A stretch of DNA of 64,000 bases from an uncultured Bacteroidota bacterium (GTDB lineage Bacteria; Bacteroidota; Bacteroidia; UKL13-3): contig CAISCU010000043.1 of NCBI GenBank assembly GCA_903883965.1, positions 1 through 64,000 of the forward strand. The letters are read 5' to 3'. Under the pieces are notes generated by a model, which was given only the letters and a program-made list of their open reading frames with translations, was not told the DNA's origin and made no database searches. A program made the translations under genes and the position numbers. Positions 45,601-53,515 of this stretch are shown piece by piece (positions within the stretch are counted from its first letter, which is position 1; every line of letters begins with the position of its first letter).

Positions 45601-45818
45601 ACAAGGCGGTTGCGTTAAGCAAAGATCTGTTTGGTTTCTTTGAAGAAAGGGCAAAATATTTCCTCACATTCAAGGATAAAAAGGGACAGGTGAAACCAGA
45701 ATTAGAAGACCACATGCAAATCATGAATTACCTGGTTCAAATGGCAGAATTTAATCAACAAAAGGCTTTGAACGAAGAATTAAAAACAAGAATTGGAAAA
45801 CTTCAGGCCGGTCAATAA
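42639..45818 (+). CDS. DUF2723 membrane protein, TMEM260-like O-mannosyltransferase candidate
   Basis: A 1,059-residue protein. About 12 membrane spans in the first half carry the GT-C signature region LEPTVSFWDCGEFISASY and HPPGAPLF. The extracytoplasmic part contains NFPAHQPRERDYAYVGSY and NGDNDTYPLWYAQ, conserved in the family. The C-terminus is helical with TPR-like character (KDSAVKVIDYCLKVLPKD). The human relative TMEM260 transfers mannose to proteins, so protein O-glycosylation in the periplasm is a reasonable guess. It is followed by rlmB after 13 bp. Confidence 0.85.
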   Translation: MNKYSFFNNLLGWLLFAVSLATYTLTLEPTVSFWDCGEFISASYRLQICHPPGAPLFLMIGRLFSLMAGADVSKVAFWVNMVSAVTSALTVMFMFWTITHLAKKILVKNSSQESWQSIAILFAGIVGALTLNFSDTFWFSAVEAEVYASSSFFTTLTFWCILKWENVSHEQGSNRWLVLIAYLIGLAIGVHLLNLLVIPAIVYVVYFKQNKFQTAGFLKATAVAVLAIGIVQFGIIPGLPGIATKLDYLLVNSMGLSYNSGALLMVALIVTLCAAALSYTHSKNALSLYIAIGAYLALALSTLIINASIAGILFWAILTFSIYFFVFKREASMQFVNTLVLCFSFVVIGYSSYSMIIIRSLDNPPIDMNDPEQPFSLLSYLNREQYGENPLVYGQYFYAKVIDIKKGPMQYAKGSDGKYVETGEKLERVYDPKDCTIFPRMWADRADYVAAYREWEKMPGEKKATFSKNVHFLFSYQLGFMYWRYFFWNFIGRQNDEQGYGDVLRGNWLSGIKFIDESMLGPISQAPDSIKNNKAHNTYFFLPLILGIIGLVYHFKKAKEDAIVVSTLFLFTGFFIILYLNFPAHQPRERDYAYVGSYQTFMIWIGLGVLALVEWFGKRMNKNVAAAGAGILAVAAVPVLMGTQNWDDHNRSNRYTALHFAEDYLNSCDKDAILFTNGDNDTYPLWYAQNVEGIRSDVRVINLSLLNTDWYADGLKRPAYGSLPVNFSMTPDKYKQGTRDYVVYYENPELAQRYGINNTDFYNLSNIISFMSDDNDPMGAVQTQGGESLRYYPTKKFFLKVDKNACLKNGVVKPEDAPLMVDSIKWEIGNQTLMKADLILLDIIASNINTRPIYWAITTGSDVYLNLQPYFQLEGLTYRLVPVLNTFTQDGNTGRINTNILYDHLMNKFKWGNMEAEGVYLDETILRQTKNFRNIFFRLSEALTMEGKKDSAVKVIDYCLKVLPKDQVQYDVFVVRLIEAYYAAGAKDKAVALSKDLFGFFEERAKYFLTFKDKKGQVKPELEDHMQIMNYLVQMAEFNQQKALNEELKTRIGKLQAGQ

Positions 45819-45831
45819 GCGCCCATACAAC

Positions 45832-46593
45832 ATGGGCAAATCAGCCGATCAACTTATTTATGGCCCGCACGCATTGATAGAATCAATTCGTGCGGGCGTT
45901 GATATTACAAAAGTAATGGCCATTCGAGGCTCGTTTGGTCAACTGCTCGACGATGCCATCAAAGCATGTAGAGAAAGTGGTATTCCGGTGCAATTTGTAC
46001 CTAGAGAACGATTCGATTTTATCAGAGAAAAAAACCACCAGGGAATTTGTGGTTTTATTTCACCCATCAGTTACCACCAACTCGATTTGTTAATTCCAAA
46101 ATTGTTTGAAGAGGGCAAAGACCCCTTTTTGCTAATTTTGGATAGGGTAACTGACGTGAGAAACCTAGGGGCAATTGCCAGAACCGCATACTGTGCCGGT
46201 GTAGATGCCATAGTTATACCCAAAACAGATGCTGCACCAGTCAACGAAGATGCCATTAAAACATCAGCTGGTGCGCTGCTTAAAATACCAGTTTGTAGAG
46301 AGGCGCACCTCAAAACCACCATGGAGTATTTAAATCAATCGGGGTTTAACACCATTGCATGCACCGAAAAAGCAAAAGACCGCTTGAGTCAAACAGACAT
46401 GAGTGGCCCCATTGCACTAGTCATGGGAAATGAGGAATCGGGCATTTCTCCAGAATTATTAAAACGTTGTACGTATTTGGCTAAAATCCCTATGGATTTT
46501 GGTGTCAGTTCGCTCAATGTATCTGTAGCGGCTGGCATAGCAATGTATGAAGCACTAGAGCAGAGAAGACCATCTCGAACATTAGAAGAATAG
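45832..46593 (+). CDS. rlmB: 23S rRNA 2'-O-ribose methyltransferase, RlmB/TrmH type
   Basis: A 253-residue SPOUT enzyme. The N-terminal substrate domain begins LIYGPHALIESIRAG; the knotted SAM domain has LDRVTDVRNLGAIARTA, LVMGNEESGIS and SSLNVSVAAGIAMYE. RlmB methylates G2251 in 23S rRNA. ATG 45832 is preferred over an upstream TTG that would overlap the DUF2723 gene. The start codon lies in the 3' arm of a small hairpin GCCCAT-acaac-ATGGGC (45821-45837), which may tie translation to passage of ribosomes on the upstream gene. Confidence 0.92.
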   Translation: MGKSADQLIYGPHALIESIRAGVDITKVMAIRGSFGQLLDDAIKACRESGIPVQFVPRERFDFIREKNHQGICGFISPISYHQLDLLIPKLFEEGKDPFLLILDRVTDVRNLGAIARTAYCAGVDAIVIPKTDAAPVNEDAIKTSAGALLKIPVCREAHLKTTMEYLNQSGFNTIACTEKAKDRLSQTDMSGPIALVMGNEESGISPELLKRCTYLAKIPMDFGVSSLNVSVAAGIAMYEALEQRRPSRTLEE

Positions 46594-46602
46594 GCCTTAA
46601 AC

Positions 46603-47286
46603 CTACTCTTTAATGAATTTTTCTAACAATATTCCTTTGTCTGAAATGGCGGACAATATATAAATACCGTTTGCCAAATGGGCAACATCAATGGTATTGT
46701 TTAAAGCCAATCCTTCAGCTACAATTCTACCACTTAAATCAGTAATTTTATACTGATTGCAGCTTACTCCTTCAACCGTTAAACTAGTTGATGTGGGAAC
46801 TGGATAAAGTTTATAATCATGCACACTCAGTTTGGGCAAACCAATACCCGTTCCATCATAATCAATAATGATTCGCAAGGTTCTTTGCTTAAACATCAAA
46901 GCATTGGTATCTACTCCTATTAAATTAGTGAGTGCAATAATAAAATCTTTTTTACCCCAGAACTTTGAGTCAGCAACGGGATTGATTTTGAACTTTTTTC
47001 TATTGCTGCCATTGTATATGGTTGTACCAATTGGAAATTTGTACTGCTGAGAAGAAAAATTATAGTGAACACCATTGAGTGCAGATCCATCAATACTAGA
47101 AATTGTGGCACCTACTTGTGAGTCTAACGTATCATTATTGGGTGTGAATACTACCAACTCAAAAGCTGAAGAGGTGTCTGTATTAGAAAAATTATCATAG
47201 CCTTGAACCGCAAATCCAAACTGAACTTGTGCGTTTGCGAAGAGGCTGGTTAAAAATAAAGCACTAACAATCAATATTTTTTTCAT
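46603..47286 (-). CDS. Secreted protein with type IX sorting domain
   Basis: A 227-residue protein with a signal peptide (ILIVSALFLTSLFANAQ). The middle ~120 residues are beta-rich with a GSALNGVHYNF element resembling Calx-beta modules. The C-terminal ~75 residues are a T9SS type A sorting domain: YKLYPVPTSTSLTVEG, YKITDLSGRIV and LANGIYILS. It should be exported through the Por system and placed on the surface. Function unknown. Convergent with rlmB, 9 bp between stops. Confidence 0.85.
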   Translation of the reverse strand: MKKILIVSALFLTSLFANAQVQFGFAVQGYDNFSNTDTSSAFELVVFTPNNDTLDSQVGATISSIDGSALNGVHYNFSSQQYKFPIGTTIYNGSNRKKFKINPVADSKFWGKKDFIIALTNLIGVDTNALMFKQRTLRIIIDYDGTGIGLPKLSVHDYKLYPVPTSTSLTVEGVSCNQYKITDLSGRIVAEGLALNNTIDVAHLANGIYILSAISDKGILLEKFIKE

Positions 47287-47369
47287 GCGTTTGTTATTTT
47301 GTAGCGGGGCAATCCCAAATACTTATTTACAAGTTTAATAAAATTATTTGATGAATTTGGATATACGAA

Positions 47370-48968
47370 CTATCTAATTTTAATTTTTTGTCCTTGGCTG
47401 ATTGTATCTGTTAAATTTGAGTTCAACTCCATTAATTCTTTGGTTGTTTTACCATATTTTCTAGCTACAGAATACAGGGTTTCTCCTTGTTGAACCTCAT
47501 GGTAAAATGTTTCCTGGCTCGGCTCTTTACTTGCATTAGGAACCACAACCAACACTTGACCTATTATAATTTGTGCGTTATTTAGATTGTTTGTTGCCAT
47601 TAAGTCTTCAAGGGTAATTCCATAAGTATTTGCTATAGCATAGAGTGTTTCTCCAGCTCTTACGGTATGAATTCCAGGAACCCTTTGTGGTTCTTTGGTG
47701 TCTGCAGTTTTAATGGCAGGATTGATAATCAGTTTTTGCCCAACCTCAATACTATCCGTTAGCAGCGCATTTATAAATTGAATGGCATCAACTCTTACGC
47801 CATACTTTTTACCTATACCAAAAAGGGTTTCTCCCTTTTGAACTGTGTGAAAAAAGCTGAGGTTTTCTTTAAAATCATGTAATGAGTCTGTGCTGGTATT
47901 TTCGTTGATCTCAATTGGCTTTGCTGTTTGGATATTTTGAATAGGGTTGTCTGTTACAGTTTCAGTATATACAATTTTGGCAGCGGTTGTATCTGCTAAA
48001 ACAACTGGAATTGTAGGTAATTGTATCATTTTGGGTGGGCTGGTTCTCGTTTCGTTGAGTTGAACAAACTCACCCAGAGCGGGCTCTTGTCCTTCTTGTA
48101 GTAGGTTTTTCTCTAATAATTTATCGAGTCTAACGGCATAGTGTTGAGCTATCCAATGCATGTTTTGCCCAGCAGTAACAATATGTACGAGGGTTTCAGA
48201 TTTATTTTTCTTTTGCTTGATATAAACAGTATCACCCGGCTTACACACTGCATCTTTTTTAAGGTCATTGTACCTGTATACTTGAAAAACTTTTAGATCA
48301 AAATCGAGTGCAATTTCAGCATAGCTTTGACCCAGCTTAGCAACTACTCCGGGCACACCATTTACCATAATTTGTTTGCCAAAATCCTTTTGCTCTTCTA
48401 GTTTATTGGCAACGATTGATTCATTTTCTTTGGTGCTTGCTTTTTCTTTATCAAACCTTTGCAGGTTGTGTCTTTCAATGAAAGTAACCAATAGTTCTGC
48501 ATATTGTGGATTGGTGGCGTATCCAGCTCTTTTTAAACCTTTGGCCCACTCTACATAGTTGGTGGGATCTAAGTCAAAAAGAAAGGCATACCTGCTGTTT
48601 CTCATTAAAAAGGCAGAGTGGTCTTCATAGCTTTCTGCAGCGTGTTTGTATTTTCTAAAACACTCATTAGGAGCATCGTCATCCTCATAAATAGTTTCAC
48701 CCGTCCAGGTTGACTTACATTTGATCCCAAAATGATTGTTTCCCTCAACCGCCAGCCTGCTATTTCCGTTTCCGCTTTCCAAAATACCCTGAGCCAAAGT
48801 AATACTTGCTGGAATTTTATTCCTGTGCATTTCATCAACTGCAAGTGCCGAATATTTCTCAATGTATTGTTCTACTGTGATTTTAGCCAACGGAATAGTT
48901 GAGTTTTCTTGAGAAAAAACCCTTGAAGTCAATAAACAAAAGAAAAGAAGTGTGAATCTGTTTTTCAT
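47370..48968 (-). CDS. Exported N-acetylglucosaminidase with four LysM domains
   Basis: A 532-residue peptidoglycan hydrolase. After a signal peptide (LLFFCLLTSRVFSQ) comes a GH73-type glucosaminidase domain with the catalytic glutamate in LAQGILESGNG and AVEGNNHFGIKC, ending near ERHNLQRFD. Four LysM modules follow, a divergent one (HIVTAGQNMHWIAQHY) and three classical (HTVQKGETLFGIG, HTVRAGETLYAIA, HEVQQGETLYSVA), which hold the enzyme to glycan strands. Likely role is wall remodelling or daughter-cell separation. TAnnTTTG-like elements occur upstream (48979-48986 and 49004-49011, minus). Confidence 0.92.
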   Translation of the reverse strand: MKNRFTLLFFCLLTSRVFSQENSTIPLAKITVEQYIEKYSALAVDEMHRNKIPASITLAQGILESGNGNSRLAVEGNNHFGIKCKSTWTGETIYEDDDAPNECFRKYKHAAESYEDHSAFLMRNSRYAFLFDLDPTNYVEWAKGLKRAGYATNPQYAELLVTFIERHNLQRFDKEKASTKENESIVANKLEEQKDFGKQIMVNGVPGVVAKLGQSYAEIALDFDLKVFQVYRYNDLKKDAVCKPGDTVYIKQKKNKSETLVHIVTAGQNMHWIAQHYAVRLDKLLEKNLLQEGQEPALGEFVQLNETRTSPPKMIQLPTIPVVLADTTAAKIVYTETVTDNPIQNIQTAKPIEINENTSTDSLHDFKENLSFFHTVQKGETLFGIGKKYGVRVDAIQFINALLTDSIEVGQKLIINPAIKTADTKEPQRVPGIHTVRAGETLYAIANTYGITLEDLMATNNLNNAQIIIGQVLVVVPNASKEPSQETFYHEVQQGETLYSVARKYGKTTKELMELNSNLTDTISQGQKIKIR

Positions 48969-49096
48969 GTGATACCTACAAATTTAACCCTATTGACAGA
49001 AGCCAAAAATATAGCGCCAAAAGGTTTTGCCTTGCTTTGCCAACAATGTACAGTATATTGTTCAATAGATACTGATTGGACTTTGCTGATAAAAGC

Positions 49097-49104
49097 TATT
49101 TTTG
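49097..49104 (+). promoter_or_regulatory. -7 element (TATTTTTG) of the dsbD operon
   Basis: TATTTTTG matches TAnnTTTG and ends 22 bp before ATG 49127. The other in-frame ATG (49115) would leave almost no leader. Confidence 0.55.
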
Positions 49105-49126
49105 TAAAAAACTAATGCCCATATTC

Positions 49127-51160
49127 ATGAGTAGAATATTAAAATATGGTTTCCTCATTTTGTTGCTTTTTGTTGTTGATAGTGTAAGTGCACAGCTCAA
49201 GCAAAAACCAAGCTGGAAAATTACAATCAGTCCAGAAAACCCAAAAATTGGAGATGTCGCAGAAATACAATTAAAAAGCCCAATTGAAAAGGATTGGTAC
49301 ATGTATTCTAATGATTTCAGTGAAGATGTTGGCCCGGTAGTCGCACAAATCCAATTCAAGAAAACCAATGAGTTTGAATTGATAGGAAAAACCCAAGCAA
49401 AAGGTAACCACAAAAAGTTCGATGATGTTTTTGGAGGAGAGGTTTCAACCTTTACCAAAGAAGCTGTTTTTGTTCAAAAAATAAAGGTATTAAAAGACAA
49501 TCCAAACATCAAGGTTAGCCTTGAATTTCAAGAGTGTTCTCAAGTAACAGGAATGTGCGTGTTGTTTGAAGACGAATTGAACCTGCGCGTCAAAACTACA
49601 AAAACCGAATCTAATGAGGCTACGGCACCCGTTAAAAATGTGGCTACAAATATAGATACAGCCCAAGCCACTGAAGTGAATACAAAACCCGCTGTTGAAA
49701 CAAACAACGCTATCCCAACAAAATCCGAAACCAGCTTGTTTGCGTTTTTAATATTTGCCCTAATGGGTGGGCTGGTGGCTGTGCTTACTCCCTGTGTTTT
49801 TCCTATGTTACCAATGACAGTAACTTTTTTTACCAAGAAAAGCGATACCAGGGCGTTGGCTGTAAAACGCGCGCTTGGTTTTGGTTTGAGTATAGTAATC
49901 ATTTACTCATCATTGGGGTTGGTTTTTTCTTTATTAGGGTTGGGCCCAGACTTTGGAAATTGGTTAAGTACAAGTTGGGTTCCAAACATTTTATTCTTCG
50001 CCATTTTTATGGTTTTTGCGGCAAGCTTTTTGGGCTTATTCGAAATCACACTTCCCCATTCTTTTGTGAACCAAATAGACTCCAAAAGTAATATGGCTTC
50101 TTTTGCTGGTGTTTTTTTTATGGCATTTACTCTTGTGTTGGTTTCTTTTAGTTGTACCGGTCCAATAGTTGGCAGTCTGCTTATTGAGGCGGTTGGTGGC
50201 GCCATTGCAAAACCACTATTGGGTATGGCAGCTTTTGGTGCTGGTTTGGCTTTACCATTTACGCTTTTTGCCATATTTCCTTCATGGATTCAAGGATTAC
50301 CTAAATCGGGTGGCTGGTTAAATTCTGTTAAAGTGGTATTGGGATTTTTGGAGCTAGCACTGGCATTTAAATTCTTATCTATTCCCGACCAAACTTATCA
50401 TTGGGGCTTGCTAGACAGGGATGTTTACCTTGCTATATGGATTGCAATATTTACTTTAATGGGCTTGTACTTGATAGGCAAACTTAGGTTGAGTCACGAT
50501 GGCGAAAGTCAAACTATAGGCGTTCCAAGGTTGTTTTTGGCCATAGCCACTTTTAGCTTTGTAGTTTATTTAATTCCTGGAATGTGGGGAGCGCCACTAA
50601 AAGGATTGTCGGGGTACTTGCCTCCAATCGAAACGCTAGATTTCAAACCAAATGTTGGTGGTTCAGAACAAGCAGAACCTGGTCAATCTCACAAAGGCAG
50701 TAAATACCAAAATATTTTTAAACTGCCACATGATATTGATGGTTTCTTTGATTATAAAGAGGCACTGTCCTATTCAAAAAAAGTACAAAAGCCTATTTTT
50801 ATTGATTTTACTGGACACGGATGTGTAAACTGTAGAGAAATGGAGGCAAATGTTTGGAGCGACCCTGAAGTTTTAAAACTCCTAAAAAACGAATTTGTGG
50901 TACTTGCACTTTACGTAGATGACAAAACCGAATTGCCCGAAAACGAGTGGTATATGAGCAAATATGATAGCAAAGAAAAAAAGACCATCGGAAAACAAAA
51001 CTTTGATCTTCAAATTACAAAGTTCAATGCAAATGCTCAGCCCTATTATGTGATTTTAGATGCGAACGAAAAAATGCTAACTCAGCCAAGGGCCTATGAT
51101 TTAGACATTCCCCGTTTCGTACAATTTTTAAAAGATGGAATCAAAAACTACCAGCACTAA
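49127..51160 (+). CDS. dsbD: Thiol:disulfide interchange protein DsbD
   Basis: A 677-residue membrane reductase that passes electrons from cytoplasmic thioredoxin to periplasmic proteins. A signal peptide ([15 protein letters not shown]) and an N-terminal immunoglobulin-like domain come first; its ECSQVTGMC pair is the reactive site. Eight membrane spans follow with the cysteines in TPCVFPMLP and [10 protein letters not shown]. The C-terminal thioredoxin domain has CVNC at residues 566-569. All three cysteine pairs are present. ATG 49127 gives the best signal peptide; ATG 49115 is an alternative. gmhA begins 5 bp later. Confidence 0.93.
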   Translation: MSRILKYGFLILLLFVVDSVSAQLKQKPSWKITISPENPKIGDVAEIQLKSPIEKDWYMYSNDFSEDVGPVVAQIQFKKTNEFELIGKTQAKGNHKKFDDVFGGEVSTFTKEAVFVQKIKVLKDNPNIKVSLEFQECSQVTGMCVLFEDELNLRVKTTKTESNEATAPVKNVATNIDTAQATEVNTKPAVETNNAIPTKSETSLFAFLIFALMGGLVAVLTPCVFPMLPMTVTFFTKKSDTRALAVKRALGFGLSIVIIYSSLGLVFSLLGLGPDFGNWLSTSWVPNILFFAIFMVFAASFLGLFEITLPHSFVNQIDSKSNMASFAGVFFMAFTLVLVSFSCTGPIVGSLLIEAVGGAIAKPLLGMAAFGAGLALPFTLFAIFPSWIQGLPKSGGWLNSVKVVLGFLELALAFKFLSIPDQTYHWGLLDRDVYLAIWIAIFTLMGLYLIGKLRLSHDGESQTIGVPRLFLAIATFSFVVYLIPGMWGAPLKGLSGYLPPIETLDFKPNVGGSEQAEPGQSHKGSKYQNIFKLPHDIDGFFDYKEALSYSKKVQKPIFIDFTGHGCVNCREMEANVWSDPEVLKLLKNEFVVLALYVDDKTELPENEWYMSKYDSKEKKTIGKQNFDLQITKFNANAQPYYVILDANEKMLTQPRAYDLDIPRFVQFLKDGIKNYQH

Positions 51161-51165
51161 TTTAT

Positions 51166-51738
51166 ATGAAAAGCAACATTAAAAAACATTTTGAGGAAGC
51201 CCAATCTGTCATAGAAAAATTCCTTGCCGATGATACCAATTTCGAAAAAATAGAAACAGCTTTGGCTTTAATGGTACAAAGTATCAAAGGTGGTGGTAAA
51301 ATATTGTCTTGCGGTAATGGGGGAAGTATGTGTGATGCCATGCATTTTGCTGAAGAATTAACGGGTAAATACAGAAATGATAGGCCTGCTATTGCGGCCA
51401 TTTCAATGAGCGATGTGAGTCATATGGCGTGTGTTGGAAACGACTATGGATATGATTTTGTGTTTAGTCGTTATTTGGAGGCTGTAGGTAAAAAGGGCGA
51501 TGTGTTGTTGGCAATATCAACTTCTGGTAACAGTAAAAATATAATCAATGCCATTGAGGTGGCAAAAAAAATGGGGGTTTTAGTAGTTGGATTAACTGGT
51601 AAAGATGGGGGTAAAATGGCCAATCTTTGCGATGTTGAAATACGGGCTCCACATAGTGATTATGCCGATAGGGCTCAAGAAATTCACATCAAAGTCATCC
51701 ATTCTTTGATTGATGGAATAGAAAAATCATTGTTTTAA
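51166..51738 (+). CDS. gmhA: Sedoheptulose-7-phosphate isomerase (SIS domain)
   Basis: A 190-residue SIS protein that makes D-glycero-D-manno-heptose 7-phosphate, the first step to lipopolysaccharide core heptose. [16 protein letters not shown], the [13 protein letters not shown] loop, [11 protein letters not shown] and the helical EIHIKVIH motif are those of GmhA, including the histidine and glutamate used in catalysis. Other heptose genes are not in the window. It lies between dsbD (5 bp) and an amino acid permease (12 bp). Confidence 0.9.
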   Translation: MKSNIKKHFEEAQSVIEKFLADDTNFEKIETALALMVQSIKGGGKILSCGNGGSMCDAMHFAEELTGKYRNDRPAIAAISMSDVSHMACVGNDYGYDFVFSRYLEAVGKKGDVLLAISTSGNSKNIINAIEVAKKMGVLVVGLTGKDGGKMANLCDVEIRAPHSDYADRAQEIHIKVIHSLIDGIEKSLF

Positions 51739-51750
51739 TACGTTTGCCCT

Positions 51751-53463
51751 ATGAAATTTGCCTCGCTGTTCCGAAAAAAAAACATTCAACAAATTCTTGA
51801 AGAACAGGGGCAACTTAATAGCTCCGGTAAGGGACTCACCAAAACACTTGGTGTAAAGGATTTGGTGGCAATGGGTATTGCCGCAATCATTGGTGCCGGT
51901 ATTTTCTCAACCATTGGAAATGCCAGTTTTAATGGGGGGCCTGCTGTAATTTTACTTTTTGTTTTTACTGCGTTTGCCTGTGGATTTTCTGCACTTTGTT
52001 ATGCCGAGTTTGCTTCAGTCATCCCAATTAGTGGCAGTGCATATACTTATGCCTATCTGGCATTTGGTGAATTCATTGCATGGATAATTGGATGGGCCTT
52101 AATTGTGGAATATGCAATTGGAAATATTGTAGTAGCAATCAGTTGGAGCGACTATTTTACTGGTTTAATGGATGGCATTGGACTTCACATACCCGAACAC
52201 TTTACAATGGATTATTTCAGTGCTAAAAGTGGTTATGAAGAAGCAAATACTTTGTTAAAAAGTGGTGGACTTGTTTTTGAAAAGCTTTCGTCCATTCAAC
52301 AACAAGCATATACAGCTTGGGTAAACGCCCCTGCTATAGGGGGATTAAAACTGGTAGCTGATTTACCTGCTTTGTTCATTGTTTTAGCCATTACGGCTTT
52401 AATATATAGGGGGGTAAAAGAAACCAAAATAGCCTCTAACATCATGGTGCTCATTAAACTTTCTGTCATTGTATTGGTTATTGTTGTGGGGGCTTTTTAT
52501 GTAAATCCTGATAACTGGAGCCCCTTTGCTCCCAATGGATTAAAAGGTGTTTTAATGGGTGTTAGTTCTGTCTTTTTTGCTTATATCGGGTTTGATGCAC
52601 TTGCAACTACAGCCGAAGAATGCAAAAACCCCAGAAAAGACCTTCCAATTAGTATGATTGTTTCATTACTTGTTTGTACGGTTTTATACATTTTTATTGC
52701 CTTGGTATTAACCGGACTTGTGAGTTACAAGGAATTGGCGGTGGGCGATCCGCTGGCATTTGTTTTTGATAAAATTGGCTTAAAGCAAATCAGTGGAATT
52801 GTTGCTGTTAGTGCTGTAATAGCAATGGCCAGTGTATTGCTGGTTTTCCAAAACGGTCAACCAAGAATCTGGATGACAATGAGTAGAGATGGGTTGTTAC
52901 CTAAAAAATTTGCCAACATACACCCACGATTTAAAACACCTACTTTTTCAACGCTGGTTACTGGTGCATTTGTTTCTATACCCGCTTTGTTCATGAATTT
53001 AAAAGAAGTAACAGACTTGAGTAGCATTGGAACCCTGTTTGCATTTGCTGCTGTTTGTGCGGGTGTTATAAAAATGGAAAGTCATGTCAATAAAAACCAT
53101 GATGGATTTAGAGTACCTTATTTTGACAGCGCCCTGTACTTGCCGGTTTTAACTGTATTGGGATTAATAAGTGGAATGGTGTTTTTGGGTGGGATAGATA
53201 CATTTATACAAACCAGCAAACAACTCGACATACCAACCATACTCACTTTGTTATTGGTATTGGGGTTGAATGTATTGGGGTTGATTTACCACTTTTCACT
53301 CATTCCAGTATTGGGATTGATCGCAAATTTTTACTTGATGACACAACTAGGTCTAAGCAATTGGATTGGCTTTGGGGTTTGGTTGGTATTGGGATTAATC
53401 ATTTATTTTGGGTATGGCTTTAGACATAGTAAAGCCGCATCTTTGCAACAAACTGAGGGCTAA
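51751..53463 (+). CDS. APC-family amino acid permease
   Basis: A 570-residue transporter with about 13 spans, close in layout to cationic amino acid (CAT) permeases. The first helix carries the substrate loop MGIAAIIGAGIFSTIG, and SGSAYTYAYLAFGEFIAWIIG and FFAYIGFDALATTAEE are classic APC motifs. A loop of about 55 residues between early helices (HFTMDYFSAKSGY) is longer than usual. Substrate is unknown. It ends the dsbD-gmhA strand run; the following TonB receptor gene starts 52 bp later. Confidence 0.88.
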   Translation: MKFASLFRKKNIQQILEEQGQLNSSGKGLTKTLGVKDLVAMGIAAIIGAGIFSTIGNASFNGGPAVILLFVFTAFACGFSALCYAEFASVIPISGSAYTYAYLAFGEFIAWIIGWALIVEYAIGNIVVAISWSDYFTGLMDGIGLHIPEHFTMDYFSAKSGYEEANTLLKSGGLVFEKLSSIQQQAYTAWVNAPAIGGLKLVADLPALFIVLAITALIYRGVKETKIASNIMVLIKLSVIVLVIVVGAFYVNPDNWSPFAPNGLKGVLMGVSSVFFAYIGFDALATTAEECKNPRKDLPISMIVSLLVCTVLYIFIALVLTGLVSYKELAVGDPLAFVFDKIGLKQISGIVAVSAVIAMASVLLVFQNGQPRIWMTMSRDGLLPKKFANIHPRFKTPTFSTLVTGAFVSIPALFMNLKEVTDLSSIGTLFAFAAVCAGVIKMESHVNKNHDGFRVPYFDSALYLPVLTVLGLISGMVFLGGIDTFIQTSKQLDIPTILTLLLVLGLNVLGLIYHFSLIPVLGLIANFYLMTQLGLSNWIGFGVWLVLGLIIYFGYGFRHSKAASLQQTEG

Positions 53464-53515
53464 TAAAACAATTTAGCCATTTTAACATTTAGTATATAAA
53501 TTATTTTACCTGAAA

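Noticed and set aside
49540-50274. Long minus-strand frames opposite dsbD
   Set aside because: Antisense to conserved DsbD membrane segments; no independent support.
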